This document shows, one piece after another, positions 21,785 to 33,285 of a stretch of DNA of 64,000 nucleotides (position 1 is its first letter; each line of letters begins with the position of its first letter). A program made the position numbers and the translations under genes. Location of the stretch: NCBI GenBank assembly GCA_022559845.1, contig CM040126.1, forward strand, positions 47,300,458 to 47,364,457. The letters run 5' to 3'. Origin of the DNA: Amorphophallus konjac. Taxonomy: Eukaryota > Streptophyta > Magnoliopsida > Alismatales > Araceae. The notes below the pieces were generated by a model that was given only the letters and a program-made list of their open reading frames with translations, did not search any database and had not been told where the DNA came from.

Positions 21785-22445
21785 AGACAAAGAGACAAAG
21801 AGACCAACAAATCATGTCAGCTCCCGGCACCTTGTCGGCACTGACGAAGAGACAAAGAGACCAACAAACCAGGTCAGCTCTCGGCACCCTGTCGGCACTG
21901 ACGAAAAGACAAAGAGACCAACAAACCAGGTCAGCCCCCGGCACCCTATCGGCACTGACGAAGAGACAAAGAGACCAACAAACCAGGTCAGCCCCCGGCA
22001 CCCTGTCGGCACTGACGAAGAGACAAAGAAACCAACAAACCAAGTCAGCTCCCGGCGCCCTGTCAGCACAGACGAAGAGACCAAGAGACAACAAACCAAG
22101 TCAGCTCCCGGCACTCTGTCAACACTGACGAAGAGACAAAGAGACCAACATATCATGTCAGTTCCTGGCACCCTATCAACGCTGACGAAGAGACAAAGAG
22201 ACCAACAAATCAGGTCAGCTCCCGGCACCCTGTCGGCACCGATGAAGAGACCAAAAGACAATAAGCTATGTCGGTTCCCGACACCCCATCGGCACTGATG
22301 AAGAGACAAAGAGACCAACAGAGCATGTCAGCTCCCGACTCCCCGTCGACACTGATGAAGAGACAAAGAGACCAACATGCTACGTCAGTTCCCGACACCC
22401 CGTCGGCACTGATGAAGAGAAGAAAAGACAAACAAACTACGTCAG
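21785..22445. repeat. A interior: 57-bp tandem array
   Basis: About eleven copies of a unit with AAGAGACAAAGAGACCAACAAA and GTCAGCTCCCGGCACCCTGTCGGCACTGAC. The last block has inverted ends, GTCAG and CTGAC. The array is interrupted at its right end by the poly(A)-tailed insertion and resumes at about 23480. Confidence 0.85.
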
Positions 22446-23478
22446 TTTTTTTTTAACTCAAGTCAATCCTTACAAGGTGGTAGATAGGGGAGGGGGTTCA
22501 TCCCTTCATTGCGGAAGAAGATGAACACACTACCCCAACCGCCAGGCAAGTGTTTTCATAAAGGAAAGCAAGAAAAGAAGAGGGGAACAAAAGGGGGGGG
22601 GGAAGGTGGAGGCCCGAAAAGGGGCAAGAAGGGTACAAGGCAAAAGGCCCAAGAAAGCGAAAATAGCCCAAAAGAACCCAGGCGAGGGCAGAAACAAAGG
22701 CCCAAGAACCCACAGAAGAAACATAGCCCCTACAAATAGGAATCTTCATCGAAGACCCCTTCAGAGTCGGACGAGAACACCGAACGGATTCCATGCAGAC
22801 GGACCGGGGAACCTGGCGAGCCAAGAGGGTCGCGGTCCGAGCCATCAAGATCGAGCTCCTCGAAGAGGGAGGAGTGGACCGGCTGGAGGAGAGCCGCAGA
22901 AGCCGACTGGAGACGAAGTGAGCGACGGGGAGCAGGAGGAGCGTCCTCGAAAACACATTGCCGATCACGCGAAGAGGAAGTGGAGTTGGAGCGCCGGTAG
23001 GAACGCCGTGGGGCATCGCGCTCCGACCTCGAGCCCATCCGTGAACGGTCCAGTACAGGGTTGCCCACGAAGGCCGCATGAGCCGCCGCAAAGTCAGTGA
23101 AGCCCGACACCGGCTCAAGCCCGGGAATAGATAGAACCTGAAGCTGAGGTAACTTGATACCAGAACCAAGGCCCGCTGTTCGCGAAGGAGCAGAGGGTGG
23201 AGCAGAGACCATAAGCGGACCGGGCGAATCCCGGTTGATTTTCTTCTTCAGAGCTTGAGCAAAGGAGAGCCGAGGGGCTGAAGTAGGAGTAAAGGAAGGT
23301 GGCACCGGACCAGCAGCCCCACCCGCCAAGGTGGAGGGCTGTTGTCCTGGACACCAAGCCTCAGCAGAGGCATTGAGACTAGTAGGAGGCAACGGAGGAG
23401 CAGCCGGGGCCTGGAGCCCGGGGACCATCGAAGCAGCAGCAGCTCGACCAGCCACCTGGGCACATGAGGACGTGGCTG
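22446..23478 (-). mobile_element. Poly(A)-tailed retro-insertion (LINE-like) in A's 57-bp array
   Basis: On the minus strand this segment ends in a run of nine A (T run at 22446-22454). The 57-bp array flanks it on both sides (GTCAG at 22441 and CAGGTCCCCAGCACCCTGTCGG from 23480, split for description). This is the layout of an element inserted by target-primed reverse transcription. It is about 1 kb and carries one minus-strand frame and a 280-nt tail. No RT or endonuclease is visible. It could be a deleted LINE, a LINE ORF1 fragment, or a retrocopy of a host mRNA. Target duplication is unclear. Confidence 0.55.
22730..23478 (-). CDS. Unrecognised Ser/Pro/Ala-rich ORF of the retro-insertion
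   Basis: The frame is open on the minus strand from the array border to a stop at 22730; technically the open frame reaches 23554 because the neighbouring repeat happens to be open too. The first third is Pro/Ala-rich. It is followed by RLSFAQALKKKI, a motif of the kind seen near the start of plant LINE ORF1 proteins. An Arg/Ser-rich stretch (RRSYRRSNSTSSSRDR) and an acidic end (FSSDSEGVFDEDSYL) follow. No true start codon is favoured and the 5' end is probably cut. The family is not identified. Confidence 0.35.
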
Positions 23479-23573
23479 CAGGTCCCCAGCACCCTGTCGG
23501 CACCGACGAAGAGAAAAAAGAGGCCAGTACACCCGCGGGCACCGCCCGGCTCATCCTTCACCTGCGCTACCCG

Positions 23574-23588
23574 TGGGTGGGGGGTATT
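23574..23588 (+). promoter_or_regulatory. Element A polypurine tract
   Basis: TGGGTGGGGGGTATT directly precedes the TGTGGACACC start of the 3' LTR. Confidence 0.7.
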
Positions 23589-23844
23589 TGTGGACACCAA
23601 AAATTACACGCACAGATTTCCTGCTTGGCCCAGAGTCAGCAATGGCACCGAGTGAAGAAACCCCAGAGAGACTAGTCACCCAGACTCCCCAAATATGCAC
23701 ACTGCCGTGAAGCCGTCTCCGGAGTCACGACAGTGAAGAGAAATCAACCACCAAGAGCCCCACAATCCATGGGCCTCGAAGAAAATCAAATAGTCCACAA
23801 CTCGTGCTCACAACGGGCTCAAAACTGCCCATTTAGCCATTCAA

Positions 23845-24275
23845 CGGCACGCCCAAGGCCCTTCAGCGGCACGCCCCTGGCCCGTCTCAGCAGCATGCCC
23901 TTGGCCTTCAGCGGCACATCCCCAAGGTCCTTCAGCGGCACGCCCCTGGCCCCTCTCAGCGGTACGCCGTTGGCCTTCAGCGGCACACCCCCAAGGTCCT
24001 CCAATAGCATGCCCCTGGCCCCTCTCAGCGGCACGCCCTATAGGCCCTCAGCGGCACGCCCCAATGCCTTTCCAACGGCACGCCCCTGCTAGCCCTTAGC
24101 AGCACACTCCGCAAGCCCCCCAGCGACACACCCTGGAGGCCACACCAATGGCACGCCCAGGGGTTGCCTTCCACGGCACGCCGTCAAAGCCCTCCAGCGG
24201 CACAACTTGCCAGCCCTCCAACGGCACAACTGCCTGGCCTTCCAGCGGCACGCTATGGCTTGTTCCTCACCCGGC
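23845..24275. repeat. CAGCGGCACGCCC array upstream of the A promoter
   Basis: About 17 copies, spaced roughly 20-30 bp, of a CAGCGGCACGCCCCTGGCC-like unit. They end about 210 bp before the TATA box, so they lie in the expected enhancer part of the LTR. The spacing and copy text vary. Confidence 0.75.
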
Positions 24276-24487
24276 GCATCCGACAGAACGATGTGATGCC
24301 CATCCCCTACGACCCTTGGCGCGCAGCAGAGCCAGCTCAGGGCTAGCTGAGGTGTCACCCAAGGAGGAAGGCACGCAAGCTACCCACCCTGCAACCAAGG
24401 ACGGGAGAGTCAACTCCCATTTAATGCCCATCGTCATCGGACGTTCCCGCCATCGACGGCTCGGCCCGAACACTCCCGCTGCTGGGG

Positions 24488-24496
24488 TATAAAAGG
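24488..24496 (+). promoter_or_regulatory. TATA box of A 3' LTR
   Basis: TATAAAAGG in a GC-rich setting. A GGCAGACACAACAGAG-type start region lies 30-50 bp downstream. It is the best TATA match in the LTR. Confidence 0.65.
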
Positions 24497-25696
24497 CCCC
24501 TTCGCCACGGTAAACAGGCGGGGGGCAGACACAACAGAGAGACCAGAAGAGAAGAAGAAAAAGAAGAGGAGAGGCTCTTGCCTTCCCCTGCTGCTCCGTC
24601 ACCATCGTCTGAGTGCAGAGAAAAGAGAGAAGAAAGAAGAGAAGAGAGAAGAGAGTGAGCTATGGGAGGGGAGGAGCTAGCGCTCCGTTCCCCTCCCCAC
24701 TGTATCTTATTTTATTTCTCTCCATTTCTTTTTTTTTGGTTTACCACGATGTATTATCCCCTCTTGGGCTGCTCCCTTTTTAAAGGAATAAAAAGCTCGC
24801 TAGGTGTTCATGTTTTGTGCACGTGCATCCCCATGTGTTTGCATTCCTTGTCATTTTACCCATTTCACGGTCTTTTACCGATTACTTCCGAGTACCACAG
24901 TTTCCCTCAGGGGTTTCATCTCATTGGCCACATCACCCTTGTAGGATAGTGCGGTGGCTACCCCCCCCCCCCCCTTTTTTTTTCTTCTTTGCATCACAAG
25001 TCTCCTCTCCAACGGCACACCCCTGGCCAGCCCCTGCCTGGTGCACCCCAGCCCGTTATAGAAGAGTCTTACGTCCATTGTTTTCCCCGGGTTTCTTGAA
25101 GTTTTATCAAAGGTGCTGGCACCTTCGGGCGCCCACCTCCAGCTGTCAGGTTCCGCCACTCCATGTGGGCGCGTTCCCTTTATCTCCCTTACGCTCGGGT
25201 CAAGGGGAGATGCTGTCGAATTTTCGTTAGAAATAATAACACACTGAAGAGACAAAAGGAAGCAACAAACAAATAGAATAATAACACATAAAAAGGTAAA
25301 AGGATGCAGCAAACAGATGGAACAACAACACGTTAAAGGGCAAAGGAAAATAACGAACGAATGGAAAAGGGAGAAAAGATTTGTATAAAACTACATAAAG
25401 ATCAGAGAAAAGAAGAAAAGAAAAGCCTTAAAATAAGTAAAAGATGAGTGGGCCTTCATCGGCACGTCTGTCCCAGCCTTCGCCGGTACGCCCTCTACCC
25501 TCGTTGGCCGGTACACCTCCTACCCTTCCTTCAGTGGTACACTCTAACAGCCCTTCAACGACACACCTTTTTTTTTTGCCCTTCAGCGGCACACTCCTCC
25601 TCACCGTCTCACCCCCCGTCTCTCACTCCCTCTCTCCCTCATCTATCTCTCCGTCTCACCTCTTCTTCCACCGTCTCTCTGAAGTGGAACCTAATG

Positions 25697-26470
25697 TACA
25701 GACTTGGCAGGTTGATACACGAACATAGCAACAAGCAATGTATAGACTTTGCGTGAAGGATTGCATAAATGCAGACAGTGAAGCATGTACATTGGAAATG
25801 GATGTTCAGACATGCCGTGAACGAATGTATGGGCTTAATATGCTTTTGACAACAATGTATAGACTTTGAGCTGCAGCAAATGGATAATGTACAGACTTTG
25901 AGCTGGCCAATGTATAGACTTTGAGCTGCAGCAAATGGACAATGTACAGACTTTGAGCTGGCCAACGTATAGACTTTGGGTTGCAGCGAATAGACAATGT
26001 ACGGACTTTGAGCTGAAGGATGTACAGACTTTGAGTGCTGGTTGCATAGACAATGTACAGACTTTGAGCTGAAGGATGTATAGACTTTGTGTGCTGGTTG
26101 CATAGACAATGTATAGACTTTGAGCTGATAGATGTATAGACTTTGTGTGCATGCAACCAGCCAATGTATAGACTTTGAGTTGCAGCAAATAGACAATGTA
26201 CAGACTTTGAGCTGATGAATGTACAGACTTTGTGTGCAGCAACCAGCCGATGTACATACTTCGTGTCACAGCGACCAGCCAATGTATAGACTTTGGGCTG
26301 AGGGACGTACAGACTTCGTGTGTGCTAGCAGCCAGTGTACAGACTTTGAGTTGCAGTAAATGGACAATGTACAGACTCTGCGTGTGTGCTAGCAGCCAGT
26401 GTACAGACTTTGAGTTGCAGCAAATAGATAGTGTACAGACTCTGCATATGTGTTAGCAGACGTTGTACAG
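25697..26470 (+). repeat. TGTAYAGACTT array in A 3' LTR
   Basis: Copy of the array at 207-1012 with the same alternation of spacings. One 33-bp step is missing near 25880 compared with the left copy, so the array changes length by whole units. Confidence 0.85.
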
Positions 26471-29285
26471 GCTTCGGGTTAGCCCGGCACGCCCGCCAAC
26501 TCCCTCCTCGGCACACTCTCCTTGGTGCCTTCTTCAGCACACCCCCTTCTCCCTTCACCGGTACGCCTTGGGGCGCCCTCATCGGCACGCTTTCCATACC
26601 CCTAGCCGGTACACCCTCCAGCGGCCCTCTCCCTCCGGGAAACATACACATATAACATATGATGATAATGACATTGGTGATAATAATAATAATAATAAAT
26701 AAATTAATGAAAATTATGATAAATGAAGAAATCCGAATATATACAGGAAACAGACAAAAATGTGAAATAGTGATAATAAAAAAAGGGGGAGAAAAAAATA
26801 ATAATAATAATAAACAAAAAGGGGGGAAGAATCATTCGGAACAAATGCATAAAGAAGAAATGAACAGCAAGAGGAAAGAGAGGAACATATAATTGAAATC
26901 TCAGATAAAAAAAAATACCAGGGTCCACATTGCAGCCCCATCTCTCTCCGTGACCCGACGCAGAAGGAACAATGATGCCGCCCTCTCAGGCCGGGCCTGA
27001 GTCTTGGGAATTATCCCGACATGGCCAGGCCCCAACCTAGTCTTGGGCCGACATTCCAATCAGACCAGACTCGTTCCTCAGGCCGGATCTCCTCCGAGCC
27101 ACTACTAAAATTACCGAACGTTCGGCAAACATTTAAACGGGTTCACCTCGATTTTCACCGCGTTTCTATTACGGACCTGTGTCTGAACATGAAAAGACCC
27201 GTGAGCAACCAACATGGCTGACGGCTCCTACCCCGACGTGGTCGTGACCCAGCATTGCTCCGGGCCGATAGCTCGTCAAATCGGATTCACCCTATCGGGA
27301 TTCGTTCCCGCCCTTTCATTGAAATTATCGCAAACTCGACATACATTTGTACGGGGTTGTTCCTATCCACGTCGCACCTTCAATATGGACCCTTGTCTGA
27401 ATATCAAGTGGTCCACAAGTGACCGACAGACATCTGAATAGAACGAGATGGCTCCTGTCATCCCTGGACCATATACATGGGAATATCAATAAGGCCTTTG
27501 TGGGCTGTGCTTGGACCTCGGGTCTGTCCCGATTTTGGTCATTGTCTGACCCACACCCTCGGCCTATAGCTCGCTCCCTTCGAACATGTTTTGGTTTTGG
27601 AATCTAGTCCTGGGACTCTTCTCCGTTACCCTCCGGCACTGGGAACATTAATGATGCCCACGCAAGCCCCGTTTGGACCGCGGGAGGCGCCCCCGGTATG
27701 GTCCCGACTCGATCTCGCACCGGGCCAATAAATTCGCTAGTTTCCTGCTACACTAACCGAGATTTAACCGAATGTTCTCAGTGTCTCAGAATAATGTAGT
27801 TGCCGTATCACAGCATACATATGTTCCAGGTCTTCCTGTGACGATTATGATACTCTCAAGCCAGACACCCGTCCGGATATTAAACGGTCTCCCGAATGAC
27901 CGACACGTTTCGAACGTCCGCTTCCCTAGACACAGGGCTTTTCAGCCGATTCAAGGGATATTCCCTCGTTGCCCCCTTGGCACCGGAAATATTAATGACG
28001 CTCATACAAGTCTTGTTTCGACCGCGGGGGGGCCACCGCAGTATGGTCGCAGCTTGCTCTTGCACCGGGCCAACAGATTTACTGGTTTTTTGCTCGCTCC
28101 AACCGAGGCTCATCCGAACGTTTTTCGCTCTTCCGAATAATAAATTTGCCGTACCTCGGCATACATGCGTTCTGGTTTTCCCGCGACAACCGCGATTTTC
28201 TCGAGCCGGACATTCGCCCGAACATTAAATGGTCAGTATATGGTCGACATGACCGCGAATGGTTTTCTTCTCGCCCTCGCGCGAGGATTTCAATACCTCA
28301 TAATAGACCTTTCATGGAATTAATTTCCTGGCCATGAGGCCCTGAATCCCAGTGATTAATCAAAGGTGTTCCCTCGTATGGGGGACGTAAATGACGTCGC
28401 GACCTTTATGGCGCGGCGGGTTTTGGTCCCGACACGAACCACACAATCATCTGACGACGTCAGATCGAGCGCACCATGGGCTCTTCGGAGCCCGAATAAA
28501 TTGTCACTCAGTGACTGGCACGCCCACGCACTTAACAGACGAACAATTTTAACAAGCGAACTTTAGTGCGTCCACAAACCCCCCCCCCTCTCTCTTTTCT
28601 CACTCACGCCCTCACTCTCTCTCTCTCCCGTTCTCTCTCATTCTCTCACCCTCTCGGCTCCGGCTATGGATGGAGGCGGCCGTGGGCGAGGTGACGATGC
28701 TGGGGAGCTGCTGAGGCGCGTGATAGAGCGAGGATTGGTGCGGTTTGGGCGCGATCTCGAACGGTGGATTCAAAGCCGACGGTTCGGTTCGCGATGTGGT
28801 TTTCGGCGTGGTTTAGTCACTTCGGTGCTCGATTTCTTCAGTGGAGGTAGGGAGATGGACCGCCACATTGTCCCGCACATTTTCCCTGCTTTTGTGCGTA
28901 GTTTGGTGCTCGATCGGGGGAGATCGGGCCGATTTAGTGAAAATCGTCGTTTTCGGAGTTTTTAGGGTTCGCTAGAAAACGGCAACCATTTGCGGCGTGG
29001 TTAGTGTTAAAATGACCGCTGGGATGTCTGGATCCCATTCACGTCAATTTCGTGTCGATCGGTTGTCATTCGGGGCCGGTAGGAGTCCGGGAACCCCGGT
29101 GACCCGTTTTGGGTCGATTCGTCAGAATCGCCCCGTTCTTGCGTTTTAGCGCGTGCATATGGGCTTTTTAGCCTCCAGACATTATTTTTTGTCATTTAGC
29201 TTTGTATCCCCTACGCTTCGGTGTGCATGGGACGTGGAACGGGCCGATTCAATGTTTCCATTGTTTCCCCGCCGTGGCCGGTGTA

Positions 29286-29832
29286 GCGGTCGTTTCAGAG
29301 ACCGTCATAGTCTCTGACGGCCCTACGATAGACCGCCACAGGCTCTGGGCGTTTTAATTTTTGTGAGGCTATGGGAGTGTGACGGTCCATCATTGGTGCG
29401 TCACAGCCCTCTGATGCATCCAGGTAGGTGCGTCACAGCCATTTCGTTTTCTTGAGGTTCTGGTCAGCCGGTTGCCCTGACGGCCCAGTCCTCATGCGTC
29501 ACAGCCCTGTAACGCGCCTTCCTTGGCCCGTTACATGCTGTTTGACCGGATTTGACCGTGTCAGTCAGTTCGTGTAGCGGTCGTTCCCCTGTGCATCATA
29601 GCCTTGTAACGCGCCTGTCCTAGGCCGTTACACGCTATTTGGCCGAGTTGGGTGGCTGTGTCGGTTGGCTCTAACGGCCTTGCCCCCATGCGCCAGGGTG
29701 CTGTAACGCGTTCGTGATGGACCGTTACCTGCTGTTCGACCAGTTTTTAAGCTTGGGCCTGTTGGCTCTGACGCACATGTCCTGGTGCATCAGGCTCGTG
29801 TAACGTGCCTGTGGTGGTGCGTTACAGCCCTG
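29286..29832. repeat. Dyad modules in region C
   Basis: About twelve modules of 24-28 bp. Most have outer arms GTAACG...CGTTAC (29508, 29608, 29703, 29803) or GTGACG...CGTCAC (29377). In these, A/T and G/C changes occur on both arms at once. Inner text differs from module to module. Spacing between modules is irregular. Confidence 0.75.
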
Positions 29833-30512
29833 TTGTGGTCATGATGGCCGTTGGGTGGTTCGGTGTTCGCCCGTGTGTTGGGAAGTCGTAGGTTTGTGTT
29901 CTAGGGCTTTGTTTGTGTGGCAGTGGTCTTCTGGATCGATCAGGTTAGGTGACTAGGTGCGATCTTTTCCCTGACTGTGACAGTTCCCTAACGACGCAAT
30001 CTAGAACTGCCAATGCCCTTGCCTCTGGTTGCATGGTGGCTGTTCATTGACTGTCGGGTCTGCCTAGCGGTTGAATGATAGTCCGTTCGGCCAGAGTGTT
30101 GTTATTGCCGTTTCGGTTTCTGCTTGTCCTGGCTTGGTCTCGTGGTTTGCCCGTGACCCGTGGGTGTCTGTTGACGTCCTATGAGGGTAGTAACCATGAT
30201 GGGACAGCCAGGAATGCTTGTGCTTGCTACGTGTGGGTCTGTGCGTCGATTGTTTGTGTCGGTGTTGTCTGGCTCCGGTCAGCCGGGGGTTACCCAGGGG
30301 TTGACCGGTGGCTTTGTGTGTCTCGGTGGTTCTGTCCAGCTCGAGACATTGGTTCTGGATATCTCGAGGTGTCATCCTACCTCGGTCCATGTGTCCAGGC
30401 GTGCTGTGGGTTCTCGGTGTTCCCTCAGGTCTCCGTGTGTCATCTCTTGCGGAGTGTGTCATTTCTGTGGCTTAGGAGTTAAACCGATTGGCGGCTTGTT
30501 CCGCTGTTCGTG

Positions 30513-30549
30513 ACGATCTTGCCTTTGAGTCGTTCGACTCAAGGATCGT
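30513..30549. repeat. Long imperfect hairpin in region C
   Basis: The centre is TTGAGTCG, TT, CGACTCAA (30525-30542), perfect 8-bp arms. Outer arms ACGATC and GATCGT extend it with a few mismatches. It is longer than the common modules nearby. No terminator or RNA family recognised. Confidence 0.6.
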
Positions 30550-31954
30550 TGCGCTGGTAGGTCCAGTTGCCTTGTCCTCAGTCGGTCGGTAGTTGTCTGT
30601 ACTGCCATTAGTGCTTGGAAGTACGGGTGACAGTGTTTGTTTAACCTGTCTGTACTTCGGCACTTGTATTTTGGGTCTCTGTGTTCGTGAGCCTCCACTT
30701 TCTATTACCCTCGACTTTCAGTTGTCATCCCACCTCAGGAGTGGTGGGAGGGGTGTTCCCGTTAAACGGTTCCTAAGCTAGTTCCGTGGGCTCCCGGCTC
30801 GGTTACCGTAGCGTCCTACGGGGGGAGAATACTAGCTAGAGTCCTGGCTTAGGAGAGAGCCAGTGTGTGCACACGTGATTAGAGGCTTGTGGACGAGGTG
30901 CCGACGGGCGTTCCCCTGACTAGTTACTCGAATTCTGTTGCTATTCTGGTTTGGGTCTGGTCAGCGTGTACTGGAGTCTCCGCCGGTTTGGTTAGGCGTT
31001 GTTAGACTCGGTACGTGGAGCGCAGCATAAGACGTCAGTGGACGCAGCTAGCTATGGAGAGGCACTCCCGTCACGTGACACGTGACTCTCGGCATTTCTG
31101 TGCGTCGTGACCTTCCCGGGTTAGCCTTTCTGTGGCTGTACTCGAGGTCGGTGTTCTGTCACCTCCGCGACGTTCTGGTCGTACGCGGGGCAGTGTGCAC
31201 GACATTCAGGTCGTGTTGTCGATTGTCGGTCTAGGTTTTCCTAGGCTTTCTTGTTGTCCTTGCAGGTCTTCGCTTTAGGCCTGGCGTTTAGTCGACAGAT
31301 TGGCAACTCCTGACCGTGTTAGCTCTGAGTCGCCTTCCTGCTGTTGCTTGGAGTAGTTTGGGGTGCCGAGGTTAGTTCGGTAGCCGTTGTTTGGCACGGG
31401 CTCTTCCCCATCTTCCTTAGCTTGCTCCCTACTCCTGCTACCTGTCTATTCCTTTTACTGCGTTCTAGTGTAGACTTGCAACTTTCTAGTGTAGCTTTCT
31501 TGTTTGGCTACTGTTGTCGTTTACCTGCAGTTTTAGTGTGTTACTGCATGTTTTTCAGTGGGGATCCACGTGACCCATACTGAGCCAGTGACACGAGGCC
31601 CACCCCTGCTTTTCAGGTGGGGTGATGTTCGTTCTGCTTCCGTGGCTCCGGGATCTACGTGCTGTTGTGGCCAGCTGGTACCCTCGTCGGGTTTCCCCCG
31701 ACTCTCTGGTACGTCTTTCTTCTCTATCGACTGTACTTGGTAGACTTGCTGTCTTTCCTTTGGACTTGACTCTGAGTATATAATTGTTAATTGTAATCTA
31801 TTAATTAAAAAGTAATTTTATTTTTGCTATTTCAGTAACCCGGTCTAATGAAATTTAATTGCTTACTGCTATATCTGTCAGTTCGATGTACTATACGACA
31901 ATCCTTTTTCCCTTCGGAGCTTTACCGCTCTTGGGAGACCTCACGGGTTCCAAG

Positions 31955-31963
31955 TGGTATCAG
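31955..31963 (+). promoter_or_regulatory. Truncated tRNA-Met primer-binding site of C
   Basis: TGGTATCAG, two bases after an LTR-like CA end. The remaining AGC is replaced by the start of element D, so D appears to have inserted at this site. Confidence 0.55.
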
Positions 31964-32172
31964 GCGTTGACACCCGTTTTTTGACCGATAAGTCGGGTCA
32001 TCTCCTTGTTCACTCTATGTGATGCTCCAAGTTATTCATTCCTTCGTTGAGTCTCCTTCATCAGTCTGAAGTTTATTTCATGGGTCTTAGCTCCTTGGTT
32101 GAGTATGGTTCCGCGATTCCTCGTTTGATGAAGCTTAGCAAGCTCTCTTATCATTTGGATCCTCATTGTTTC

Positions 32173-33285
32173 TAACAGTCTGCACCTGGGGCGTTACGTT
32201 CATCTAACGCATTGTCCCTGGGCCGTTACATCTTGAAGAGTCCTACGACTTAAGGGCTTTGTTCCAATCCTTATCCTTTTGCCTATCCATTGAGTATAAC
32301 GGCCTGTCGTGCAGCCGTTACTTTTCTCTAACGTGTTCATCCTTGGCCGTTACTTTCATTCAAGAGTCCTATTGTTTTGATCTTCATCCGTTGATCTTAT
32401 CTCTTTTGAGATAAGATTGAATGTGACGGTATCCCTCTAACACGTTATTTCCTCTGACGGTCTGTCGAGCAGCATTTACATCAAAGAGAGAGTCCTGGCA
32501 GTTCAGGCCTTTTCTCTGCTACTCCGTGGTCGAGATAAGAGTTTGATCTGGTGATTTCTCTTCCAAATCTGATCCTCAGAACCTTTTGTTTGTTTCTATG
32601 GACTCTTGGTGATATTATCTTCGAGTTTTTGCTAAGAGTTATCCTCTTTTCTTGCTGGATTATCCTCTGTTCGACCAGAGATTTTGAGGGCCTATAAATA
32701 GCACCCTTAACTTCATGGCCCAAGAGAGGAAGATCTGGAGTTTACGTCGAAGTGCTGCCGAATCCTGGAGCCACATCCAACCAAGGAGAACTATTCCTCA
32801 AGTCCATCTGCTTCACGGTGAAGGGAGTATTTGTTTCATTGTGTTTGAGTTTCCATCATTGTCATACGTGTGTTCTTCCTCCTTCTCAAAGCATTGTCCC
32901 TCTTCCTTATTCCACGTTCTGCATCTATTTTCATCATCTAAACATCTTCCCTATCTTTTAAAACGCCCAGAGGGGTTAAAAAACTAAAACTTTCCCAGTA
33001 CTTCCCTTTCCTTTTGAATGATCTTAATTTCCTTAAGAATTGATACTACGCTTGTTTAAAGGGCTGATCTGGGTTTGTTTTCTTGTATTTCACGTTCTTT
33101 GGCAGGTTTACAGGTTCATCAAACGAGGCCCAAGTCTTCTGGCCGGCTGGAAGATTTGGAGTTCAAAGAATTCATAAGCTATTTCTGCAGGTTGTCTGAC
33201 GGTCTTGAGAAGACGCATCAGGTTCATATAACGATGCATCGTGCGACCGTCACACTCCTGTGACGCACCAGGGTCTGGACCGTTA
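32173..33285. repeat. Dyad modules in D 5' LTR
   Basis: Clear modules at 32173-32197, 32205-32228, 32297-32320 and 32329-32352, each TAACG...CGTTA. Weaker ones lie at 32424-32480 and 33197-33285 (TGACG...CGTTA or CGTCA). In the 3' LTR some arms are better matched, for example the module near 62965-62993 reads CCGTTAC where the 5' LTR has CATTTAC. Confidence 0.75.
32693..32700 (+). promoter_or_regulatory. TATA box of D 5' LTR
   Basis: TATAAATA, conserved at 63204-63211 in the 3' LTR. Confidence 0.65.

Larger units (their letters stand above)
1..28576 (+). mobile_element. Element A: large non-autonomous LTR retrotransposon, 5' end outside window
   Basis: Positions 1-3112 match about 25488-28576 at roughly 94-97 percent in the stretches I compared. 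The right copy starts at 23589 with TGTGGAC and ends at 28576 with GTCCACA, a perfect 7-bp terminal inverted repeat. A primer-binding site follows the left LTR and a G-rich polypurine tract precedes the right one, so the element reads on the plus strand. Without nested element B it is about 20 kb. The interior shows no gag, protease, RT or integrase, only tandem-repeat families and a small retro-insertion. This fits the class of large retrotransposon derivatives that depend on another element's proteins. The target duplication cannot be checked because the left end is missing. Confidence 0.85.
23589..28576 (+). repeat. Element A 3' LTR
   Basis: 4988 bp, TGTGGAC...GTCCACA. In order it contains a GC-rich tandem array of CAGCGGCACGCCC units (about 23845-24275), a TATA box (24488), a pyrimidine-rich segment, the TGTAYAGACTT array (25697-26470), an ATA microsatellite (about 26680-26700) and the diverged duplication matching 1500-2870. 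No supported gene. Confidence 0.9.
28577..31954 (+). mobile_element. Region C: probable end of a long LTR interrupted by D
   Basis: After a C/CT-rich stretch (28577-28660) comes GC-rich sequence with a 99-codon Arg/Gly-rich frame (28666-28965, not supported as a gene), then twelve dyad modules (29286-29830) and mixed GT-rich sequence. It ends ...GGGTTCCA followed by AGTGGTATCAG. In plant LTR elements an end in CA directly followed by TGGTATCAGAGC marks an LTR border and a tRNA-Met primer-binding site. I infer that 28577-31952 is the right part of an LTR whose left part lies beyond A. An alternative is unrelated intergenic sequence. Confidence 0.45.

Noticed and set aside
28666..28965. 99-codon Arg/Gly-rich frame after a CT-rich leader
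   Set aside because: It resembles a plant 5' leader and start, but has no recognised domain and lies within probable LTR sequence. Support is too weak for a gene.
30064..30513. Overlapping frames of 110-135 codons on both strands in region C
   Set aside because: Similar lengths in several frames and no domain; chance frames in GC-rich sequence.
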